From NCBI RefSeq assembly GCF_009828095.1, contig NZ_WTYP01000002.1:625001-689000 (forward strand): 64,000 nucleotides of DNA, in the 5' to 3' direction. Under the pieces are notes generated by a model that was given only the letters and a program-made list of their open reading frames with translations, was not told where the DNA came from and ran no database searches. Within the stretch, counting starts at the first letter, position 1. Every line of letters begins with the position of its first letter. This DNA comes from Pontixanthobacter luteolus. Its GTDB lineage: Bacteria; Pseudomonadota; Alphaproteobacteria; Sphingomonadales; Sphingomonadaceae. Positions 16,499 through 26,424 of this stretch are shown here, one piece after another. The position numbers and the translations under genes are program-made.

Positions 16499-17824
16499 TT
16501 GCCAGACACAACATCTTCCGCGCCGCTCAGGATTGCATTGGCCGGCCTTGGCACCGTTGGCGCCGGGGTTATCCGCCTGCTGGATGCGAACGCTGACTTG
16601 GTAACCGCGCGTGCCGGGCGCCCGCTGGAAGTCGTGGCAGTCAGCGCGCGCGACCGGAACCGAGATCGCGGTGTCGATCTGTCTGGCTTCGCCTGGGAAG
16701 GCGACATGACACAGATGGCATCGCGCGGCGATGTCGATGTGGTTGTTGAATTGGTCGGCGGGGCGGACGGTCCGGCGCTGACGCTGGCGCGCGATACCAT
16801 CGCTGCGGGCAAGGGCCTGGTCACCGCCAACAAGGCGATGATCGCGCATCACGGACTGGCACTGGCCGAATCGGCCGAAGCGCAAGGCACCGCCCTTAAA
16901 TTCGAGGCGGCGGTTGCAGGCGGCATCCCGATTGTGAAGGGTCTTCGCGAAGGCGCAGCGGCCAATTCGATCGAGCATATTTACGGCATCCTCAACGGCA
17001 CCGCGAACTATATCCTGTCGACCATGGAAAGCTCCGGCGCGGATTTCGCCACCACGCTGAAGGATGCACAGGAACTGGGCTATGCGGAAGCTGACCCGAC
17101 TTTCGACATCGAAGGGATCGACGCGGCCCACAAGCTGGCCATTCTCGCCGCGATCAGTTTTGGCGCGCGGGTCGATTTCGAAGCCGTCGCTTGCGAGGGG
17201 ATTTCGCGGGTCCGTGCCGCCGATATCGCACAGGCCGATGCGCTGGGCTACGTTATCCGCCTGATCGGAATGGCCGATATTTCAACGGACAGTTCCGGTG
17301 CGCCGGTTCTGTTGCAGCAGGTCAAACCGTGCCTGGTCCCCAAGGGGCATCCGCTGGCTCATGTCACAGGCCCCACCAATGCCGTCGTGGCAGAGGGCAA
17401 TTATTCGGGCCGCTTGCTGTTTCAGGGTGCCGGCGCCGGTGAAGGGCCGACGGCAAGTGCGGTTGTTGCAGACCTGATCGATATTGCGCGCGGCGAGGCC
17501 GGGGCGCCGTTTTCCGTGCCGGCAGCGGCATTGCAGGCGATGGCCCCCGCTGAATCGGGCGCACGGATCGGTCAGACCTATCTGCGCTTTACCGTGTCCG
17601 ACCGGCCGGGTGTCCTGGCAGAGATTACCGCTGCGATGCGCGACGCCGATGTGTCGATAGAAAGCCTGATACAACAGGGCCGCGCCAATGATGGCGGGGA
17701 AGTTCTGGTGGCGATGGTGACGCATGATGGCCCGGAAAGCTGTGTCACCTACGCGCTGCAATTGCTGGCCGATTCGGACAGTCTCACTGCGCCGCCGCTG
17801 GTCATGAAAATCCTAGAAGATTAG
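16499..17824 (+). CDS. hom: Homoserine dehydrogenase
   Basis: The 441-residue enzyme reduces aspartate semialdehyde to homoserine on the way to threonine, methionine and isoleucine. The N-terminus has the NAD(P) motif GLGTVGAGV, then VTANKAMIA with the catalytic-region Lys, the substrate-binding GILNGTANYIL and AEADPTFDIEGIDAAHK. A C-terminal ACT domain (about 355-435, RFTVSDRPGVLAEI) implies feedback by an amino acid, usually threonine. The start is TTG at 16499, because AAAGG lies 8 bases before it; the TTG at 16493 would be too close. It is followed closely by a convergent gene. Confidence 0.93.
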   Translation: MPDTTSSAPLRIALAGLGTVGAGVIRLLDANADLVTARAGRPLEVVAVSARDRNRDRGVDLSGFAWEGDMTQMASRGDVDVVVELVGGADGPALTLARDTIAAGKGLVTANKAMIAHHGLALAESAEAQGTALKFEAAVAGGIPIVKGLREGAAANSIEHIYGILNGTANYILSTMESSGADFATTLKDAQELGYAEADPTFDIEGIDAAHKLAILAAISFGARVDFEAVACEGISRVRAADIAQADALGYVIRLIGMADISTDSSGAPVLLQQVKPCLVPKGHPLAHVTGPTNAVVAEGNYSGRLLFQGAGAGEGPTASAVVADLIDIARGEAGAPFSVPAAALQAMAPAESGARIGQTYLRFTVSDRPGVLAEITAAMRDADVSIESLIQQGRANDGGEVLVAMVTHDGPESCVTYALQLLADSDSLTAPPLVMKILED

Positions 17825-17829
17825 GTTGC

Positions 17830-17877
17830 GGGCCGAAGCCTGGGCCGAAGCCTGGGCCGAAGCCTGGGCCGGAGTCA
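17830..17877. repeat. Four tandem 12-bp units, each a mini-hairpin
   Basis: GGGCCGAAGCCT is repeated three times exactly (17830-17841, 17842-17853, 17854-17865), and a fourth degenerate copy (GGGCCGGAGTCA) ends at 17877. Each unit can fold as GGC-CGAA-GCC, or GGC-TTCG-GCC on the other strand, a stable tetraloop. The array fills the space between the convergent stop codons of hom and the next gene, so it may act as a bidirectional terminator or mRNA end. Confidence 0.7.
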
Positions 17878-18435
17878 GGGTTGGCGTTCCGTCTCGTTAA
17901 GGGCCGGGCCTTCTTCGCTTGCGGGCTCACGCGCCGTTTCGCCCGGCAATTCATTGGGCAGGCGAGACTGGGCCCCGGTGTCGTTTCCGCGCGGGGCCAA
18001 CCCGTTTGCAATCCTGTCCGCATCCGACCCTTTGGGTGTTTCAGGCAATTTGGAAAAATCGATCAGATAGGCTGGCGGCGGGACCGAACCGAAACTGATG
18101 CAAGCCCCCTTTTCCGGGTTTTTTTTGCATGATTCGGCGAAATCGGGTGCACGGGGCAGCCCGTCATCCAGTGCCTCATCCGATTCCGGGTCCAGTTCGC
18201 TGGTGGATTTGACCCGGAACTGAGACTGTTCCTGCTGCTCCGCGCAAACCACGATCTCATCCCCGTTACCCTGATCGCATTTCGGCTCCGGAGGGGGCGG
18301 GCCGTAAGCTGACTGCGCATTTGCGAACACGTCTTCGGCGGTGGATGCCGTGCGCCCCTGTGCGGCGGCCGGCTGAGTGGATACTGACCAGCCGATGGCG
18401 AGCAGGGCCATCACTGCCAGATACAATGCCTTCAT
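17875..18435 (-). CDS. Exported hypothetical protein
   Basis: The 186-residue product begins with a signal peptide (MKALYLAVMALLAIGWSVSTQPAAA) and is otherwise hydrophilic, acidic and rich in Pro, Glu and Ser. It has four Cys residues, in PKCDQG, VVCAEQ, ESCKKN and GACISF, which could form two disulphides, followed by a probably disordered C-terminus. No domain is recognised. The start at 18435 is where the signal peptide begins; the frame is open 14 codons further back. It is divergent from glpX. Confidence 0.65.
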   Translation of the reverse strand: MKALYLAVMALLAIGWSVSTQPAAAQGRTASTAEDVFANAQSAYGPPPPEPKCDQGNGDEIVVCAEQQEQSQFRVKSTSELDPESDEALDDGLPRAPDFAESCKKNPEKGACISFGSVPPPAYLIDFSKLPETPKGSDADRIANGLAPRGNDTGAQSRLPNELPGETAREPASEEGPALNETERQP

Positions 18436-18559
18436 ACATTGCGGGCCAGCAATTGCGGACCCAAGCCTTCTCGACAATGCAACACTCCCTGTCTAAGCGG
18501 CCAAGCAACAATTGCCGAGATGCTGGATGCCACAGCAGCCCAGAGGGACTGAATTCACC

Positions 18560-19543
18560 ATGAACACCAAGAAGCTTGCCGCCAGCCAGGTCCTCGACCG
18601 GGTTCTCGTCCTTGAAATGGTCCGCGTGACGGAGGCTGCGGCAATCGCTGCGTCCAAGCTGATCGGTCGCGGCGACGAGAAGGCGGCAGACCACGCCGCA
18701 GTCGAAGCAATGCGCAAGGCGTTCGACGAGCTGTACATGGATGGAACAGTGGTGATCGGTGAGGGCGAGCGCGACGAAGCGCCCATGCTCTACATCGGCG
18801 AAAAAGTTGGCGGTGCACCGGGCAGAGGCCCCAAGATCGATATCGCCCTCGACCCGCTGGAAGGCACCACTATTACTGCAAAGGCTGGTCCCAACGCTCT
18901 CGCGGTGCTCGCCGCTGCCGAAGAAGGCTGCCTGCTCAACGCGCCCGATACGTATATGGACAAGATCGCGGTTGGTCCGGGCTATCCTGACGACGTCATC
19001 AGCCTCGAAAAAACTGTCACTGAAAATGTCCAGGCTGTTGCAGCAGCCAAGGGTGTGGAACCGAACGAGATCATCGTCTGTGTCCTCGACCGTCCGCGTC
19101 ACGCCGATATTATCGCGGAACTGCGCGGCCTCGGCTGCGGCGTGGTGCTGATCGGTGACGGTGACGTTGCCGGCGTGATCGCGACGACCGATCCGGAAAC
19201 CACCATCGACATGTATATGGGGCAGGGCGGCGCGCCAGAGGGCGTGCTTGCTGCCGCTGCGCTTCGCTGTGTCGGCGGCCAGTTCAATGGCCGGCTGGTG
19301 TTCCGCAACGATGACGAACGCGCCCGTGCCCGCAAATGGGGCATCGAGGAACTCGACCGCATCTATAAGCTGGAAGACCTCGCCAAGGGTGACTGCATCT
19401 TTGCTGCAACCGGCGTCACCGACGGTTCGCTGCTCGATGGTGTCAAACGCCTGCGCGGCGGGAAGATGACCACTGAAAGCGTTGTCATGCGCGCCAGCAG
19501 CGGCACCGTCCGCTGGATCAGGGGCGAACACCGAAGCTCTTAA
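18560..19543 (+). CDS. glpX: Class II fructose-1,6-bisphosphatase
   Basis: The 327-residue enzyme dephosphorylates fructose 1,6-bisphosphate in gluconeogenesis. Motifs of the GlpX family are present: VVIGEGERDEAPMLYIGE, DPLEGTT (metal and phosphate binding), GGAPEGVLAAAALRC and the C-terminal VVMRASSGTVRWI. It needs divalent metal and belongs to the lithium-sensitive phosphatase superfamily. The start at 18560 has GAGGGACTGAATTCACC before it. The 147 bases between it and prs show no recognisable gene. Confidence 0.93.
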   Translation: MNTKKLAASQVLDRVLVLEMVRVTEAAAIAASKLIGRGDEKAADHAAVEAMRKAFDELYMDGTVVIGEGERDEAPMLYIGEKVGGAPGRGPKIDIALDPLEGTTITAKAGPNALAVLAAAEEGCLLNAPDTYMDKIAVGPGYPDDVISLEKTVTENVQAVAAAKGVEPNEIIVCVLDRPRHADIIAELRGLGCGVVLIGDGDVAGVIATTDPETTIDMYMGQGGAPEGVLAAAALRCVGGQFNGRLVFRNDDERARARKWGIEELDRIYKLEDLAKGDCIFAATGVTDGSLLDGVKRLRGGKMTTESVVMRASSGTVRWIRGEHRSS

Positions 19544-19690
19544 GCCTGTCGGGGCGCACACGCTCCGCAGATTACCTTCACGTGCCGGGGCACAGGATTG
19601 GGAAAAGCTGGGTGCTGCTCTGTTGCAATGCAGGGCCGCTCGGCTAAGCCTCCGCCAGCACGAATCGTTGCGCTTTCGGGGATACATCGC

Positions 19691-20626
19691 ATGAAAATCA
19701 TGGCCGCCAATTCGAACCTGCCGCTTGCGCGGGCCATTGCAGCCTATCTCGAAATTCCACTGACCGACGCCAGCGTGCGCCGCTTTGCGGATGAAGAAAT
19801 TTTCATCGAGATCCACGAGAACGTGCGCGGCGAAGACGTTTTCATCGTTCAGTCGACCAGCTTTCCGGCGAATGACAATCTGATGGAATTGCTGATCGGA
19901 ATCGACGCGCTGCGCCGTGCCTCGGCCCGCAGGATCACCGCCGTGGTCCCCTATTTCGGATATGCGCGTCAGGACAGAAAGCCCGGACCGCGCACGCCGA
20001 TTTCGGCAAAGCTGGTGGCCAATCTGATCACCGAAGCCGGGGCGGACCGTGTCCTCTCGGTCGATCTTCACGCCGGACAGATACAGGGCTTCTTCGATAT
20101 CCCGACCGACAATCTGTATGCCGCGCCGGTCATGGCAGCGGATATCCAGGCGCGTTACGGCGACCAGTCACTGATGGTTGTTTCGCCCGATGTGGGCGGC
20201 GTGGTTCGTGCCCGCGCATTGGCAAAACGCCTCGACAATGCCCCGCTTGCCATCGTCGACAAACGCCGCGACCGTCCGGGCGAATCTGAAGTCATGAACA
20301 TCATCGGCGATGTTCAGGGGCGGCACTGCATCCTGATCGATGACATTGTCGATTCGGGCGGCACGCTGTGCAACGCAGCGCAGGCGCTGCTGGATCAGGG
20401 CGCGAGCAGCGTCGCGGCCTATATCACGCATGGTGTGCTTTCTGGCGGGGCGGTGGCCCGGGTCAACGATTCGGCGCTGACCGAACTGGTCATTTCAGAC
20501 ACCATCATGGCGTCCGATGCTGCGAAGGATTCGGACCGTATCCGGATACTCACCATTGCGCCGCTGATCGGCGAAGCCGTTCGCCGGATTGCCGATGAAA
20601 GCTCGGTCAGCTCGCTGTTTGACTGA
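19691..20626 (+). CDS. prs: Ribose-phosphate pyrophosphokinase (PRPP synthetase)
   Basis: The 311-residue enzyme makes PRPP from ribose 5-phosphate and ATP for nucleotide, histidine, tryptophan and NAD synthesis. It shows the flexible loop [17 protein letters not shown], the metal site [13 protein letters not shown] and the PRPP-binding DDIVDSGGT. The start at 19691 is chosen because the family begins MKIMAANSN-like; codons upstream in the frame are unlike it. Its 3' end overlaps the convergent AraC-type gene by 20 bases. PRPP also feeds NadV in this window. Confidence 0.94.
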   Translation: MKIMAANSNLPLARAIAAYLEIPLTDASVRRFADEEIFIEIHENVRGEDVFIVQSTSFPANDNLMELLIGIDALRRASARRITAVVPYFGYARQDRKPGPRTPISAKLVANLITEAGADRVLSVDLHAGQIQGFFDIPTDNLYAAPVMAADIQARYGDQSLMVVSPDVGGVVRARALAKRLDNAPLAIVDKRRDRPGESEVMNIIGDVQGRHCILIDDIVDSGGTLCNAAQALLDQGASSVAAYITHGVLSGGAVARVNDSALTELVISDTIMASDAAKDSDRIRILTIAPLIGEAVRRIADESSVSSLFD

Positions 20627-21614
20627 CCACTGGCACGAACGGTTCGCGCATCCACGGGCGTATCGAATCGGGCTCCAGCCGGTGCAGAACTTCCAGCCGG
20701 CGGGCCTGCCTGATTTCAAGGCTGAGCGTGAGCAGGCCCTGCCGCTCTGACACGAACTGCTTGGGCGTCATGCTGAAGAAGGTCGTGAATTCCCGTATCT
20801 GGTGCGATTGATCGAAGAAGCGGAGATAGATCTCCTCTTCTTCCTCGTCTGCCACACCGCACAGGCGCGCCGCGAGGTCGAGCGTTCTTGCCCGGCGCAT
20901 CACCTGCTTCGGCGTCATCCCGAAATCACGTTTGATGATCCGCTGCAAGGTTCGCGGAGTAACCCCGTTATCCTCAGCGAAATCGTTAATCGACTGGTTG
21001 GGGTCGGCAAACGCCGCAGCTTCGAATTTTTGTGAAACTCTTTCCGGCGGCTGGATGCCGTGGCGCGCGATGTAATGCCGCAGCCAGTCTTCCATCGCGA
21101 TCAGCCAGTCGAGCGGGTCCTTGTCGGCGTCGTAGAGGCCGGTGAGTTCCGCATCGGGTACGCCAATGAATTCGGTCGGTTTGATCCGGTCGATCAGCGG
21201 GCCGTCGTCCTTGCCCCATATCGCCCGGAACGCACCGGGGCGGAACATCATTCCGGCGACCTTGATCCCGCCTACATATTCGAGCGGCATCGCTTTCGAA
21301 TGCTGGCCGCAAACAAAGGTTTCGTCGCGAATGCGCAGCTCACCATCTGCCGTTCCCACGGTCCAGTCGACGCCGATCGCGGTGCGGATATAGCTGGCAT
21401 CATTGCACAACAGACCGTTGACCACATAATCGTCGGGTGCCTGCGCCACGGCGACCATGACCCGGCCAAGCCATGGTTCAAGATCGGCAGCGGGAGGGCG
21501 GTTGAACGAAAGCGGCACGCCGTCTCTGGTCGCGCCGGTCCGCGGCTGCAGCCGGGCAGAATCGCTCCCGCCCTGTTTGCCGTTTTCAACCTCGTGGGAA
21601 TTCCCAGCGCCCAT
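20607..21614 (-). CDS. AraC-family transcriptional regulator
   Basis: The 335-residue protein has an N-terminal sensor-like region (about 1-200) and a C-terminal AraC DNA-binding domain (about 205-300), with helix-turn-helix stretches [21 protein letters not shown] and, in the second unit, [18 protein letters not shown]. The N-terminus resembles that of the DUF6597-type AraC regulators, whose ligands are mostly unknown. The effector and targets cannot be named. The gene overlaps the 3' end of prs and is divergent from hisN, with a shared 187-base upstream region. Confidence 0.85.
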   Translation of the reverse strand: MGAGNSHEVENGKQGGSDSARLQPRTGATRDGVPLSFNRPPAADLEPWLGRVMVAVAQAPDDYVVNGLLCNDASYIRTAIGVDWTVGTADGELRIRDETFVCGQHSKAMPLEYVGGIKVAGMMFRPGAFRAIWGKDDGPLIDRIKPTEFIGVPDAELTGLYDADKDPLDWLIAMEDWLRHYIARHGIQPPERVSQKFEAAAFADPNQSINDFAEDNGVTPRTLQRIIKRDFGMTPKQVMRRARTLDLAARLCGVADEEEEEIYLRFFDQSHQIREFTTFFSMTPKQFVSERQGLLTLSLEIRQARRLEVLHRLEPDSIRPWMREPFVPVVSQTAS

Positions 21615-21801
21615 TATCCGACTGTCTGACCTCAGCTCTTATTATTCTGGACCCGAAACGTGCCCGGTTTTTTATGAGCGGCAACCGGGGCGGACAATTG
21701 TCTTCCGGCGCCAAGCCCTGTGCCAAGACCCTTATGCAAAACCGCAGCTTACGCAAGGCCTATGCCTTGACCAAATCGCGCTCTGCCACGATGTGCAGTG
21801 C

Positions 21802-22587
21802 ATGATCAATTCCAGAGATATCGCCTTCGCCAACCGCTTGGCGGATGCCGCCGGTTCGGTAATCGGGCCGCTTTTCCGATCGAGCTTTTCCGACGAGCGC
21901 AAAGCCGACCGCAGCCCTGTTACAGAAGCCGACAAAGCGGCCGAGGCAGAGATGCGCCGCTTGATCGAATCGGAATATCCCGATGACGGCATTATCGGCG
22001 AGGAATACGGCACCAGCCGCGAATCGGCCGGGCGGCAGTGGGTCCTCGATCCGATCGACGGGACGATCAGTTTCATGGCGGGGCGTCCGATCTTCGGCAC
22101 ATTGATCGCACTGATGCAGGATGGCTGGCCGATGCTGGGTGTGATCGACCAGCCGATAGCGGGCGAACGCTGGGTTGGTCAGATCGGCGGCGGAACCACC
22201 TTCAACGGCAAACCCGTTCAAACCTCCGGCTGCCGCGAACTGACCGAAGCGAAGCTGGCAACCAGCAGTCCGCACTACTTCGATGCGGGACAGGCGGATG
22301 CCTATATGAAAGTGGCCCAGGCAGTCGGCGGAAACAAACGTCAGGGCATGATCGTCTATGGCGGCGACTGCTACAATTACGGACTGCTGGCATCGGGTCA
22401 CCTCGATATCGTGTGCGAGGCTGGCCTGGAGATTTATGATTATGCCGCGCTTGTTCCGGTGGTGGAGGGTGCGGGCGGCACCATGTCCGACTGGCAAGGC
22501 AATCCGCTCGACGCGAACAGTGACGGCCATGTGCTTGCACTGGGCGATCCGGCGCGGCTCGAGGATGTCCTCGAAGCGATGGGCTGA
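21802..22587 (+). CDS. hisN: Inositol-monophosphatase-family phosphatase, likely histidinol-phosphatase
   Basis: The 261-residue protein carries the IMPase metal-binding motifs GEEYG (near residue 70), WVLDPIDGTISF and, at the C-terminus, GLEIYDYAALVPVVEGAGG. The run GRPIFGTLIALMQDGWPMLGV is typical of the HisN branch that dephosphorylates histidinol phosphate; other IMPase activities cannot be excluded. Start choice is weak: the ATG at 21802 fits the family, and no clear ribosome site is visible. It is followed after 47 bases by an SDR gene on the same strand. Confidence 0.82.
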   Translation: MINSRDIAFANRLADAAGSVIGPLFRSSFSDERKADRSPVTEADKAAEAEMRRLIESEYPDDGIIGEEYGTSRESAGRQWVLDPIDGTISFMAGRPIFGTLIALMQDGWPMLGVIDQPIAGERWVGQIGGGTTFNGKPVQTSGCRELTEAKLATSSPHYFDAGQADAYMKVAQAVGGNKRQGMIVYGGDCYNYGLLASGHLDIVCEAGLEIYDYAALVPVVEGAGGTMSDWQGNPLDANSDGHVLALGDPARLEDVLEAMG

Positions 22588-22634
22588 TTGGCAAAGATCA
22601 AGGCACCGATCCGCGTGCGGATCGTTTTCGCGCC

Positions 22635-23408
22635 ATGAGCACGACAAACAACACTATCGTCATAACCGGCGGCGGCGCCGGCATCGGCCGGGGTACGGCG
22701 GTGCATTTTCTGGACCTAGGCTGGCGGGTGTGCACCCTCGACAAGGATGATGACGCTCTGGCTGAACTGCGCGATCAATTTGCGGGCGATGAACTGCTGG
22801 CGATCGAATGCGATGTCGGGCACGAGCACGCCGTTGCGGCGGCATTCGGGCAGATCTCGGAATGGCTTGGACAGTCGCCGCTGACTGTTCTGGTCAACAA
22901 TGCCGCCATAGCTGATCCTTACTGCGGCCCGATGGAAGAGCTCACGCTGGAGAAGTGGCAGGGCTGGATCGACGCTAGCCTGACATCAACCTTCCTGTGC
23001 AGCCGGGCGGCAATTCCCCTGCTGCGCCGCGGCAAGCAGGGCAGCATCATCAACATGTCATCCACCCGCGCAGTGCAATCGGAGCCGGATACATTCGCCT
23101 ATGCTGCATCCAAGGGCGGGGTCAGCGCGCTGACCCATTCGATGGCGGTATCGCTGGGGCCGGATATTCGCGTGAACGCGGTGCTGCCCGGCTGGATAGA
23201 GACGGGTCCGTGGCAGAAAAAGGCGGATCGCAGCTTCCCCGATCACCGCGAAATTGACAAGGAACAGCATCCTGTCGGGCGTGTCGGCGAAGTGTCCGAT
23301 ATTGCGCGCACTGTCGAATGGCTTGTTGGCGAGGGAGCAGGCTTTGTCACCGGGCAGCAGATCGTGGTCGATGGCGGGATGACGCGGAAGATGATTTACG
23401 CCGGTTGA
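22635..23408 (+). CDS. Short-chain dehydrogenase/reductase (SDR)
   Basis: The 257-residue classical SDR has the cofactor motif TGGGAGIGRG near the N-terminus, NNAA, the structural INMSST (catalytic Ser), YAASK (catalytic Tyr and Lys) and a C-terminal GFVTGQQIVVDGGMT typical of family ends. It oxidises or reduces an alcohol/ketone with NAD(P). No substrate can be inferred. It begins 47 bases after hisN and may be cotranscribed. Confidence 0.88.
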   Translation: MSTTNNTIVITGGGAGIGRGTAVHFLDLGWRVCTLDKDDDALAELRDQFAGDELLAIECDVGHEHAVAAAFGQISEWLGQSPLTVLVNNAAIADPYCGPMEELTLEKWQGWIDASLTSTFLCSRAAIPLLRRGKQGSIINMSSTRAVQSEPDTFAYAASKGGVSALTHSMAVSLGPDIRVNAVLPGWIETGPWQKKADRSFPDHREIDKEQHPVGRVGEVSDIARTVEWLVGEGAGFVTGQQIVVDGGMTRKMIYAG

Positions 23409-23436
23409 TGCGCCCGTCCAGCGCCTGCGAATCCCC

Positions 23437-23464
23437 TTGCATTCGCGCGTGGTTCGTCTAAATG
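23437..23464 (+). promoter_or_regulatory. Candidate sigma-70 promoter of rpmI-rplT
   Basis: TTGCAT at 23437-23442 and TAAATG at 23459-23464 are separated by 16 bases, a good housekeeping-type pair. It would give a leader of about 95 bases before rpmI, long enough for L20-type autoregulation, although no pseudoknot could be drawn by eye. Confidence 0.45.
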
Positions 23465-23567
23465 CGCCCCCTTCACCGACACGTGATTCATCTGCCGGTC
23501 TGGCCGTTAGGGCTGCCAGGGCTGGTTGGACGTGTCTCTGACCCGACATCCTTTCAGGAGACAAGAA

Positions 23568-23771
23568 ATGCCCAAGCTGAAGACCAAAAGTGGTGTGAAG
23601 AAACGCTTCAAGATCACCGCAACTGGCAAAGTGAAGCACGGCGTCGCTGGTAAGCGCCACCGTCTTACGCACCACAACGCCAAGTACATCCGTACCAACC
23701 GCGGCACGTCCGTACTGTCTGACGACAACGTCAAGACAATCAAGAAATGGGCCCCTTACGGCCTCGATTGA
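23568..23771 (+). CDS. rpmI: 50S ribosomal protein L35
   Basis: The 67-residue basic protein begins [14 protein letters not shown] and contains [13 protein letters not shown], both hallmarks of L35 of the large ribosomal subunit. The ATG at 23568 has CAGGAG 8 bases upstream. rplT follows 30 bases downstream, the usual pair; infC, often upstream in other bacteria, is not next to it here. Confidence 0.97.
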   Translation: MPKLKTKSGVKKRFKITATGKVKHGVAGKRHRLTHHNAKYIRTNRGTSVLSDDNVKTIKKWAPYGLD

Positions 23772-23801
23772 GCCGGTTCGGAATTTAGGAGTACTTGAAA
23801 A

Positions 23802-24161
23802 ATGCCACGCATTAAACGCGGCGTCACCACGCGCCAAAAGCATAAGCGGTTACTGGACCAGGCCAAGGGCTATCGCGGTCGCCGCAAGAACACCATCCGC
23901 GTCGCGCGCCAGGCTGTCGAAAAGGCAGGCCAGTACGCGTATCGCGACCGTAAGGTTAAGAAGCGCAATTTCCGCGCTCTGTGGATCCAGCGTATCAACG
24001 CTGCCGTCCGCGCAGAAGGCCTGACCTATTCGCAGTTCATGCACGGCGTTAAGCTCGCCGGTATCGAACTGGACCGCAAGGTAATGGCCGATCTCGCGAT
24101 GAACGAAGGCGCTGCCTTCAAGAGCGTGATCGAACAGGCGAAGAAAGCCCTTCCGGCTTAA
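23802..24161 (+). CDS. rplT: 50S ribosomal protein L20
   Basis: The 119-residue protein begins [18 protein letters not shown] and contains [16 protein letters not shown] and [20 protein letters not shown], which identify L20, an early assembly protein that binds 23S rRNA. It often represses its own operon with rpmI. AGGAG precedes the ATG, and an intrinsic terminator follows. Confidence 0.97.
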   Translation: MPRIKRGVTTRQKHKRLLDQAKGYRGRRKNTIRVARQAVEKAGQYAYRDRKVKKRNFRALWIQRINAAVRAEGLTYSQFMHGVKLAGIELDRKVMADLAMNEGAAFKSVIEQAKKALPA

Positions 24162-24191
24162 GCACTTCGCCGGTTTCAAAACCGGATCATG

Positions 24192-24228
24192 AAAGGGCGC
24201 GGACGGCATGACCTTCCGCGCCCTTTTC
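24192..24228 (+). terminator. Intrinsic terminator after rplT
   Basis: AAAGGGCGCGGA (24192-24203) pairs perfectly with TCCGCGCCCTTT (24215-24226) around an 11-base loop, with TTTTC at the end of the stem. It lies 30 bases after the rplT stop. Confidence 0.85.
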
Positions 24229-24371
24229 TATGTCTGACATAGATTCGCTGCCATGATCCAGACCCTCAGGCTCGGCGGCCCCAAGGCTGATTAACGCGGC
24301 ACCCTTTCCTTTCCGGGCCGCATGCGTATGAATACCGCTTGTAGAAATACGACAAGTCGGGGAACGCCAAA

Positions 24372-25256
24372 ATGTCCGGACAATGCCGGATCGCGGTGAG
24401 CTTTCATGAGCCGCCTCCAGATCTCGAACGATATTTTACGACCTTCTATCATGTCGACATCGATCCCGGCCCGTCGGAAACCGTCAGCGATTCGCTGCAT
24501 CCCGAATGGGCGAACTTTCGGGTTTTCTCCGGTGCACGGCCTCACAACGAAATCGCCGGGAATGTGCTCGACGATTGCGACGTGACCGTAACCGGGCCCA
24601 GCCGTAGCCCGCTGAACTTTACCATGGGCGCGACCAGTATCTGGGGCATCGGCCTGATGCCGCTGGGCTGGTCCACATTTGTGGGCAGGCCGGCAGACGA
24701 TTTTGCCAATACGATCAACGATGCGCGCATCTCGCCGGCTTTCACCCAGTTTGCAGAGCTCGCAGATGGCTTGCAGTCGCGTGAGGGTGCAGAGCACAGC
24801 CAACTGGACTGGATCACGCATTTTTTCCGCGAGGCCGCGCCGCGGTTTGGCAAGGAAGACCCGAGGATCACGGCCATCCATACCAAGCTGGTCGAACCAG
24901 AGCTGCCGCATGTTTCCGATCTCGCCGACCAGTGCGGATTGAATCAGCGGACCCTTGAGCGGCTGTGCCGCAAGCATTTCGGGTTCTCGCCCAAGCTCCT
25001 GCTGCGCCGGCAGCGCTTCATGCGCAGCCTCGCGCAGTTCATGCTCGATCCGACGCTCGGCTGGATCGGCGCGATAGACTCGCTCTATTTTGACCAGTCC
25101 CACTTCGTGCGCGACTGCAAGGAATTCCTCGGCATGACGCCCACCGAATATGCGGAAATGGATCACCCGGTAATGGGCGCATTTCTGAAGGAAAGGATGC
25201 GTGCCTACGGCTCGGCAGTGCCGACTTTGGACCCGCCCGAACGCGCACCTGACTGA
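24372..25256 (+). CDS. AraC-family transcriptional regulator
   Basis: The 294-residue protein has an N-terminal effector-type region (about 1-165), then an AraC DNA-binding domain (about 170-275), with helices HVSDLADQCGLNQRTLERLC and DQSHFVRDCKEFLGMTPTEY. It shares general layout with the regulator at 20607-21614 but is a distinct protein. The ligand and targets are unknown. It stands alone between the rplT terminator and pheS. Confidence 0.83.
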   Translation: MSGQCRIAVSFHEPPPDLERYFTTFYHVDIDPGPSETVSDSLHPEWANFRVFSGARPHNEIAGNVLDDCDVTVTGPSRSPLNFTMGATSIWGIGLMPLGWSTFVGRPADDFANTINDARISPAFTQFAELADGLQSREGAEHSQLDWITHFFREAAPRFGKEDPRITAIHTKLVEPELPHVSDLADQCGLNQRTLERLCRKHFGFSPKLLLRRQRFMRSLAQFMLDPTLGWIGAIDSLYFDQSHFVRDCKEFLGMTPTEYAEMDHPVMGAFLKERMRAYGSAVPTLDPPERAPD

Positions 25257-25323
25257 AACGAAATTCGGCCTGCCAATCTGCACCTTTGCCTTGCGCGCAA
25301 ATTGGCGCTAGCGCGCCTTCGCC

Positions 25324-26424
25324 ATGGAAGAATTGAAGACACAGAAAAACACCGCCCTCGAGGCGATTGAAGCCGCAGGCTCGCTTGACGCTGTAGAGGC
25401 GCTGCGCGTCGATGCGCTGGGCAAGCAGGGCTGGATCAGCCAGCTGCTCAAAACCCTGGGCAAGATGACCCCGGAAGAACGCCAGGAAAAAGCCCCAGCG
25501 ATCCAGCAGGCGCGGGCCGAAGTGGCCGATGCCATCGCCGCCCGCAAGGACGCGCTGGAAAATGCCGAGCTTGACCGACGACTGGCAACCGAAACGCTCG
25601 ACCTGTCTCTGCCCGCTCCGGACGAGGCGAGGGGAACGGTCCATCCGGTCAGCCAGGTGATGGACGAACTGGCAGAGATTTTCGCCGATCTCGGTTTCGC
25701 GGTGAAGACCGGTCCCGAAGTCGAGGATGACTGGCACAATTTCACCGCGCTCAACATGGATGAGCACCATCCGGCGCGCGCGATGCATGACACATTCTAT
25801 TTCCCTGACAGGGACAAGGAAGACCGTGCGATGCTGCTGCGCACGCACACCTCGCCCGTGCAGATCCGCACGATGGTGAACGAGGGTGCGCCAGTGCGGA
25901 TTATCGCGCCGGGCCGCGTTTACCGCAGCGACAGCGATGCCACACACACGCCGATGTTCCATCAGGTGGAAGGCCTGGTGATCGACCGGGACATCCACCT
26001 TGGCCATCTGAAATGGACGCTGGAAACCTTCCTCAAGGCATTTTTCGAGCGCGACGATATCGTCCTGCGCCTGCGCCCGTCATACTTCCCCTTCACCGAG
26101 CCGAGCGTTGAGGTCGATGTCGGCTTCGAGATCGTCAAGGGCCGCCGCGTACTGGGCGGATCGGGTGATGCCCCCGGTCATGCGTGGATGGAATTGCTGG
26201 GCAGTGGCATGGTCAACCGCCGGGTGATCGAATTCGCCGGTCTCGATCCTGACGAATGGCAGGGCTTTGCCTTCGGCGTGGGCGTGGACCGCCTCGCGAT
26301 GCTGAAATACGGAATGGACGATTTGCGCGCTTTCTTCGACGGCGACATTCGCTGGCTGCAGCATTACGGGTTCAGCCCCTATGACCAGCCGACCCTTTCC
26401 GCAGGCGTAGGAGCACCGGCATGA
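25324..26424 (+). CDS. pheS: Phenylalanine-tRNA ligase alpha subunit
   Basis: The 366-residue catalytic subunit charges tRNA-Phe. It has an N-terminal coiled coil (about 1-100) that contacts tRNA and a class II synthetase core with HNFTALNMDEHHPAR, MLLRTHTSPVQIRTM (motif 2 region), FHQVEGLVID and the motif 3 GFAFGVGVDRLAMLKYG. It overlaps pheT by 4 bases (ATGA), which keeps the two subunits in balance. The short upstream gap shows no T-box-like structure. Confidence 0.96.
   Translation: MEELKTQKNTALEAIEAAGSLDAVEALRVDALGKQGWISQLLKTLGKMTPEERQEKAPAIQQARAEVADAIAARKDALENAELDRRLATETLDLSLPAPDEARGTVHPVSQVMDELAEIFADLGFAVKTGPEVEDDWHNFTALNMDEHHPARAMHDTFYFPDRDKEDRAMLLRTHTSPVQIRTMVNEGAPVRIIAPGRVYRSDSDATHTPMFHQVEGLVIDRDIHLGHLKWTLETFLKAFFERDDIVLRLRPSYFPFTEPSVEVDVGFEIVKGRRVLGGSGDAPGHAWMELLGSGMVNRRVIEFAGLDPDEWQGFAFGVGVDRLAMLKYGMDDLRAFFDGDIRWLQHYGFSPYDQPTLSAGVGAPA

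Noticed and set aside
18266-20071. Open frame of 601 codons on the minus strand
   Set aside because: It is antisense to glpX and prs, whose family motifs are complete, and has no recognisable domain.
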